A DNA stretch of 8,346 bases from JBGPMO01 sp041487075 (GTDB lineage Bacteria; Patescibacteriota; Minisyncoccia; UBA6257; 1-14-0-10-40-38): the NCBI GenBank assembly GCA_041487075.1, contig JBGPMO010000029.1, forward strand, positions 1 to 8,346, in the 5' to 3' direction. The first letter of the stretch is position 1; every line of letters begins with the position of its first letter. A program made the position numbers and the translations under genes. Shown here piece by piece: positions 4,592 to 8,346 of this stretch. The notes below the pieces were generated by a model. The model worked only from the letters and a program-made list of their open reading frames with translations, did no database searches and had not been told where the DNA came from.

Positions 4592-7249
4592 ATGGCTATG
4601 CGCAATTTTCACAAGTTTACGATTAAAGCCCAGGAAGCGCTTCAAGCGGCACAGGATTTGGCCGCGAGCCAGAATCACGGAGAATTCCGGGCACTACATC
4701 TCCTTTCAGCCCTTCTCAAAGATGATCAATCATTAGTGCGGCCGCTGCTTTTGAAATCGGGGGTTAATCTTGAAACGCTTGATAAGACGATTGATGAAGA
4801 ATTAAAAAAGATTCCGAAAATCTTTGCGGCCTCGAATGTCGGTCAGCTCTATCTTTCACAGGAGCTTATGCAGGTGTTAGACCGCGCGGGGAAAATCGCG
4901 CTTTCTCAAAAAGATGAATTTATTTCCTGCGAGCATTTATTGCTTGCGTTACTCGAAATTTCTTCTGCAGCGCAAACGACGCTTGAACAGTTTGGGTTGC
5001 GGCGCGAAGCGACATTTCGGATGCTGGCACAGCTTCGCGGTTCAACGCGTATCACCGACGAAACGCCGGAGAGTAAGTTTCAAGTATTAGAAAAGTATGC
5101 CATCAACCTTACGGATAGGGCGCGGGAAGGAAAACTCGATCCGGTGATTGGCCGCGAGAACGAGTTGCGGAGAGTGATTCAAGTGCTTTCGCGGCGCACC
5201 AAGAATAATCCGGTTTTGATTGGGGAGCCGGGCGTTGGGAAGACCGCAATTGTGGAGGGGCTTGCTGAACGGATTGTCGCCGGTGATGTGCCTGAACCCC
5301 TGAAGGACAAAGAAATCATCATGCTTGATTTGGGGTCTCTTATCGCCGGCACTAAATTCCGCGGCGAGTTTGAGGATCGGCTGAAGGCGTTCATTCGCGA
5401 GATTCAGAATGCCGCTGGCCGCCTCATTCTGTTTATCGATGAAATTCATATGATTGTGGGGGCGGGAGCTGCCGAGGGGGCGGTTGACGCCTCGAACTTG
5501 TTAAAGCCGCCGCTTGCGCGAGGGGAATTGCATGCCATCGGGGCTACCACCACGCGTGAATATCAACGGCATATTGAAAAGGATCCGGCTCTTGAGCGGC
5601 GTTTCCAGCCGATTATGGTGGAAGAGCCGACGATTGAGGATGCGGTTGCGATCCTCCGCGGCTTGAAGGAAAAATATGAAATCCATCATGGGCTTCGCAT
5701 TGCCGACGAAGCCATTGTGACTGCAGTCAATCTTTCTGCCCGCTATATCACCGATCGATTTTTGCCTGATAAGGCAGTGGATTTGATTGATGAGGCAGCT
5801 GCGGCTCGCCGGCTTGAGTCTGAGAGCATTCCTGCAGAAATTTCCCGTTTGCGTGAAGAGATTACCCGCCTCGAAATTGAGCGTTCCGCAATCGCAAAAG
5901 ATTCTTCTGAAGGGAGTAAAAATCGCTTGAAGGAAATTGACCGCGAACTAGGCATTTTGAAAGAAAAGAATGATGAACTCTCGGCACATTGGCATGCAGA
6001 GAAGCTGGTGTTTGAGAATTTGCATAATCTTCGGCGCCGGATCGATGATTTTCGGCGCGAAGCGGAACTCGCCGAGCGCGGAGGAAATCTCGAGAAAGTA
6101 GCCCAGATTCTCTATGGAGAACTTCCGCAAGCTGAAAAAGAATATCAGGCTTTTGAGCGCAAACATGGTGTTCCCAAAAAAGGACGAAAGAAAGGTGCGG
6201 GATCGGGATCGTCCTTTATTAAAGAAATGGTTGATGAGGAGGATATTGCAGCTGTCGTTGCCCGCTGGACTGGTATTCCTATGACGCGCATGTTGGAGTC
6301 GGAGAGCGGGAAGCTTTCGCGCATCGAGGAGGTGTTAGGAGGCCGAGTCATCGGCCAGGGGCAGTCAATTGGCGCGGTTGCAAATGCGCTTCGGCGAGCC
6401 AGATCCGGGCTCTCTGATGAACATCGTCCCTTAGGCTCATTTATGTTTTTAGGGCCGACAGGCGTTGGTAAGACCGAGCTTGCGCGGGCGCTCGCGGAGT
6501 TTATGTTCAACGATGAAAAAGCCTTGATTCGGATTGATATGTCCGAGTATATGGAAAAACACGCTGTCTCTCGGCTTATTGGTTCGCCGCCCGGGTATGT
6601 CGGGTTTGAAGACGGAGGACAGTTGACTGAGGCGGTTCGCCATCGGCCCTATAGCTTGATTTTATTTGATGAAATCGAGAAAGCGCACCCCGAGGTTTTT
6701 AATATTCTGCTTCAGATTCTGGATAATGGGCGCCTGACCGACGCAAAAGGGAAGACCGTCAATTTCCGAAACTCAATTATTATTATGACTTCAAATGTGG
6801 GAAGTCATTATTTCCGTGAACTTTCGCATCTTGGCTTTGCGAGCGGGAGCCCTGCCGAAGATGTGGAAGAAGCTGAAGAAAATTTCAGGACAAAGGTCAA
6901 CGTGGCATTGAAGGATCGGTTCAAGCCCGAGTTTTTGAACCGCATTGATGAAGTCATTGTGTTTAATGCGCTCCGCAGAGCCGACATTGAAAAAATCGTT
7001 GATCTCCAGTTAGAATTATTAAAGAAAAAGCTTGAGACCCGCGGTATGCGAGCGGCGGTCGAGGCGGCAGCGAAACGGTATATTGCCGAGCGTGGATTTG
7101 ATCCTGATTTCGGCGCACGTCCCATTAAGCGGCTCATTCAGAAGGTGATTCTCGATCAACTCGCGGATAAGATTATCAAAGGCAAAATCAAAGATGGCGA
7201 CAGAATTAAAATCACTCTTCAAGGATCAGCGATTAGCGTTGGCACTTAA
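4592..7249 (+). CDS. clpB: ClpB protein disaggregase (Hsp100 AAA+ ATPase)
   Basis: ClpB is a hexameric cytoplasmic ATPase that, with DnaK, pulls polypeptides out of aggregates. The 885-residue product is full length (usual size about 860). It has an N-domain at about 1-150 and a first ATPase domain with GEPGVGKT (211-218), Walker B ending in Glu284 and arginine fingers at ERR (335-337). A coiled-coil middle domain spans about 410-525. The second ATPase domain has GPTGVGKT (621-628), Walker B ending in Glu694, NRID with Arg784 and sensor-2 Arg843 in GAR. The long middle domain, including the ERGGNLEKVAQILYGELP segment, marks it as ClpB rather than ClpC or ClpA, and no ClpP-binding IGF/L loop is apparent. 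The first pore loop reads KFRG where Tyr is more usual; the second has the normal GYVG. A Lys/Gly/Ser-rich link lies at about 528-541. A second ATG at 4598 is an alternative start; there is no clear ribosome binding site. The CIRCE site implies HrcA control. Confidence 0.97.
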   Translation: MAMRNFHKFTIKAQEALQAAQDLAASQNHGEFRALHLLSALLKDDQSLVRPLLLKSGVNLETLDKTIDEELKKIPKIFAASNVGQLYLSQELMQVLDRAGKIALSQKDEFISCEHLLLALLEISSAAQTTLEQFGLRREATFRMLAQLRGSTRITDETPESKFQVLEKYAINLTDRAREGKLDPVIGRENELRRVIQVLSRRTKNNPVLIGEPGVGKTAIVEGLAERIVAGDVPEPLKDKEIIMLDLGSLIAGTKFRGEFEDRLKAFIREIQNAAGRLILFIDEIHMIVGAGAAEGAVDASNLLKPPLARGELHAIGATTTREYQRHIEKDPALERRFQPIMVEEPTIEDAVAILRGLKEKYEIHHGLRIADEAIVTAVNLSARYITDRFLPDKAVDLIDEAAAARRLESESIPAEISRLREEITRLEIERSAIAKDSSEGSKNRLKEIDRELGILKEKNDELSAHWHAEKLVFENLHNLRRRIDDFRREAELAERGGNLEKVAQILYGELPQAEKEYQAFERKHGVPKKGRKKGAGSGSSFIKEMVDEEDIAAVVARWTGIPMTRMLESESGKLSRIEEVLGGRVIGQGQSIGAVANALRRARSGLSDEHRPLGSFMFLGPTGVGKTELARALAEFMFNDEKALIRIDMSEYMEKHAVSRLIGSPPGYVGFEDGGQLTEAVRHRPYSLILFDEIEKAHPEVFNILLQILDNGRLTDAKGKTVNFRNSIIIMTSNVGSHYFRELSHLGFASGSPAEDVEEAEENFRTKVNVALKDRFKPEFLNRIDEVIVFNALRRADIEKIVDLQLELLKKKLETRGMRAAVEAAAKRYIAERGFDPDFGARPIKRLIQKVILDQLADKIIKGKIKDGDRIKITLQGSAISVGT

Positions 7250-7943
7250 GGCGGCGCTATTCGCTGGGTTTTTCGGATTTGCATGGACCGGCGGCTTTGC
7301 GATAGTCCCGGTCTTTGTTTTTATTGTCGGCGCGAGCCTTCTCTATTTTGTGCCCCTTTTGGGAAGCAAGAAATATCTCGCTTCCTTTATTATTTTTATT
7401 GCCGTCGCAATCACCTCCGGCGTCTCATTTCGCGCCGTTGCCCCATTTCCTGTTCTTGCGCTTATTAATGCTTTTTTCTTTTTCATCCTCCTTGGTCTCA
7501 AAAATCTTTTATTTGTACACCGCGCGCGCTCACACCTTTTGTTTTTTCTCGCGAACAATTATTTTTTTACCCTCCTCGTTTTCCCGAGGGGTGGAGCGTC
7601 CCAATTCTTTCTTCGGGCAATGTTCGTCTTTTGCGCCGTTTTCTTCAGTTTTCATGAATATCTTATTGCCAGCCAATTGCACAAAGAAAAAAATAAGATT
7701 GCAAAACTCGGTGCCGCGGTTGCGGCAATGATTGCCGTAGAAACGATGTGGGCGGCAAGTTTATTGCCGCTTTCTTCCGTGAGCGGTGCTGGTATGACAT
7801 TTCTTGCAACTGCCGCGGCAACCGATCTTATTATTCGACGTGAACAAAGCGGCACTATTGGAACACGTGCCGCATTAATAAATCTCACGGTACTTACGCT
7901 TCTCGTTCTTTTGATCTTTACGGCAACGAACTGGAGTATTTAA
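7194..7943 (+). CDS. Unrecognised small polytopic membrane protein, 249 residues
   Basis: I do not recognise this family. After a short polar N-terminus (ATELKSLFKDQR) almost the whole chain is hydrophobic, with likely membrane helices at about 15-32, 35-55, 61-76, 84-107, 112-130, 137-157, 169-190, 198-213 and 224-244, so eight or nine spans. The only long polar loops are HRARSH near 109-114, QLHKEKNKIAK at 161-171 and RREQSGTIGTR at 215-225. No transporter, protease or enzyme signature stands out. The ATG at 7194 overlaps the end of clpB by 56 bp in another frame and has an AAAGG 11 nt upstream. A TTG at 7239 would cut the overlap to 11 bp but remove the polar N-terminus that commonly precedes a first helix, so 7194 is preferred. 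The overlap suggests co-transcription with clpB and hence possible heat-shock control, which is inference. Confidence 0.78.
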   Translation: MATELKSLFKDQRLALALKAALFAGFFGFAWTGGFAIVPVFVFIVGASLLYFVPLLGSKKYLASFIIFIAVAITSGVSFRAVAPFPVLALINAFFFFILLGLKNLLFVHRARSHLLFFLANNYFFTLLVFPRGGASQFFLRAMFVFCAVFFSFHEYLIASQLHKEKNKIAKLGAAVAAMIAVETMWAASLLPLSSVSGAGMTFLATAAATDLIIRREQSGTIGTRAALINLTVLTLLVLLIFTATNWSI

Positions 7944-7951
7944 TTAAAGGA

Positions 7952-7981
7952 TTGACATCGAGTACGGCAAACCCCTACTAT
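7952..7981 (+). promoter_or_regulatory. Promoter directly abutting the last gene's start codon
   Basis: A perfect -35 box TTGACA (7952-7957) and a -10 box TACTAT (7976-7981, 4 of 6) are 18 bp apart, in the 46-bp gap after the membrane-protein stop. Transcription would begin about 7-9 nt past the -10 box, at or next to the ATG at 7990. This implies a leaderless or nearly leaderless mRNA, in keeping with the absence of any Shine-Dalgarno sequence there. Confidence 0.65.
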
Positions 7982-7989
7982 TGCTCCTG

Positions 7990-8346
7990 ATGATAATAAA
8001 TCAAAAAGCACGTGCCATAGCACTCGCGCTTCTTAAAGTCTCGGTATACGTAAGGCGAGATGAGTTCAGGAAAAGCCTTGAACATCTTGCATTTAGCATT
8101 CTTGAGGCGGTTCCTATGGAGAATTATGAAATGGGGCGCAGAGCGCTCTCTGCCGCAGAATCTTTGGTGTTATTTGGCAGAGAAATATACGAAATTGAGC
8201 CAATAAACGCCGACATTTTACTTAAAGAGATTCAGGGGCTTACTAAAGAAATAAGCTATTCCGGAGGATCAAGATCCCCGGAACATGTTTCTCTTGATGA
8301 AATATTTGATAATAAAGAAACCCAGAAAAAGGAAAGAATACGGCAA
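7990..8346 (+). CDS. Helical protein of unknown function, possibly a regulator (partial, 5' end only)
   Basis: An ATG at 7990 opens a frame of 119 codons without a stop to the right edge. The product looks helical at about 3-40 (ALALLKVSVYVRRDEF, SLEHLAFSILEAV), about 45-68, and about 74-90 (INADILLKEIQGLTKEI). A polar, probably flexible stretch follows (SYSGGSRSP, then DNKETQKKERIRQ). The pattern is a small helical bundle followed by a charged linker. My impression is that similar proteins in this kind of organism carry a helix-turn-helix domain after such a linker, but nothing in the window shows one, so a DNA-binding role is only a guess. The codon pattern and the promoter immediately upstream support a real gene. 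The start lacks a ribosome binding site and is probably used leaderless. Confidence 0.7.
   Translation, partial: MIINQKARAIALALLKVSVYVRRDEFRKSLEHLAFSILEAVPMENYEMGRRALSAAESLVLFGREIYEIEPINADILLKEIQGLTKEISYSGGSRSPEHVSLDEIFDNKETQKKERIRQ

Noticed and set aside
4592..7249. Assignment as ClpC or ClpA
   Set aside because: The long coiled-coil middle domain with the ClpB-type ERGGNLEKVAQILYGELP segment fits ClpB; ClpC has a much shorter middle domain and ClpA lacks one.
7315..7731. Plus-strand open frame of 138 codons within the small membrane protein gene
   Set aside because: It is an out-of-frame reading of a T-rich membrane-protein gene; the frame 7194-7943 gives a more coherent polytopic protein and joins clpB by overlap.
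1..8346. Mobile element, CRISPR array or new defence system
   Set aside because: No transposase, integrase, terminal inverted repeats, regularly spaced long repeats, nuclease or toxin-antitoxin pair was found. The recognisable genes are housekeeping or stress functions.

Overview
The window looks like chromosomal DNA from a Candidate Phyla Radiation (Patescibacteria) bacterium, most likely of the Parcubacteria type. This is inferred from the style of the genes: compact packing, starts that mostly lack a Shine-Dalgarno sequence, helical or membrane proteins of no recognisable family next to universal housekeeping proteins, and a family-atypical insertion in a conserved enzyme. G+C is about half by eye. 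TGA ends the desulfurase gene and is not seen as a sense codon, so the standard bacterial code fits.

Layout. (1) 1-204, minus strand: the first 68 codons of a membrane protein, probably a sensor, running off the left edge. (2) 205-279: a 75-bp divergent promoter region with overlapping -10 elements. (3) 280-2765, plus strand: a cysteine desulfurase (NifS/IscS family) overlapping by ATGA an exported HtrA/DegP-type serine protease with one PDZ domain. (4) 2776-4365: a 529-residue multi-helix membrane protein that I do not recognise. (5) 4366-4591: the main regulatory region, with a near-perfect CIRCE operator (the HrcA binding site) whose spacer contains the -35 box of a promoter, then a heptamer-repeat leader. 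(6) 4592-7249: a full-length ClpB disaggregase. (7) 7194-7943: a small polytopic membrane protein overlapping the end of clpB by 56 bp. (8) 7952-8346: a consensus-like promoter and the first 119 codons of a helical protein, apparently leaderless, running off the right edge.

How they fit together. Two proteins serve protein quality control: HtrA outside the membrane and ClpB in the cytoplasm. The CIRCE site places clpB, and probably the membrane gene overlapping it, under HrcA heat-shock repression. The desulfurase supplies sulfur for Fe-S clusters or tRNA thiolation; no scaffold protein gene (IscU/SufU) is visible here. I see no mobile element, CRISPR array, RNA gene or defence system. The most interesting signals are the regulatory architecture upstream of clpB, the apparently leaderless starts, the insertion in the desulfurase, and two unrecognised membrane proteins.
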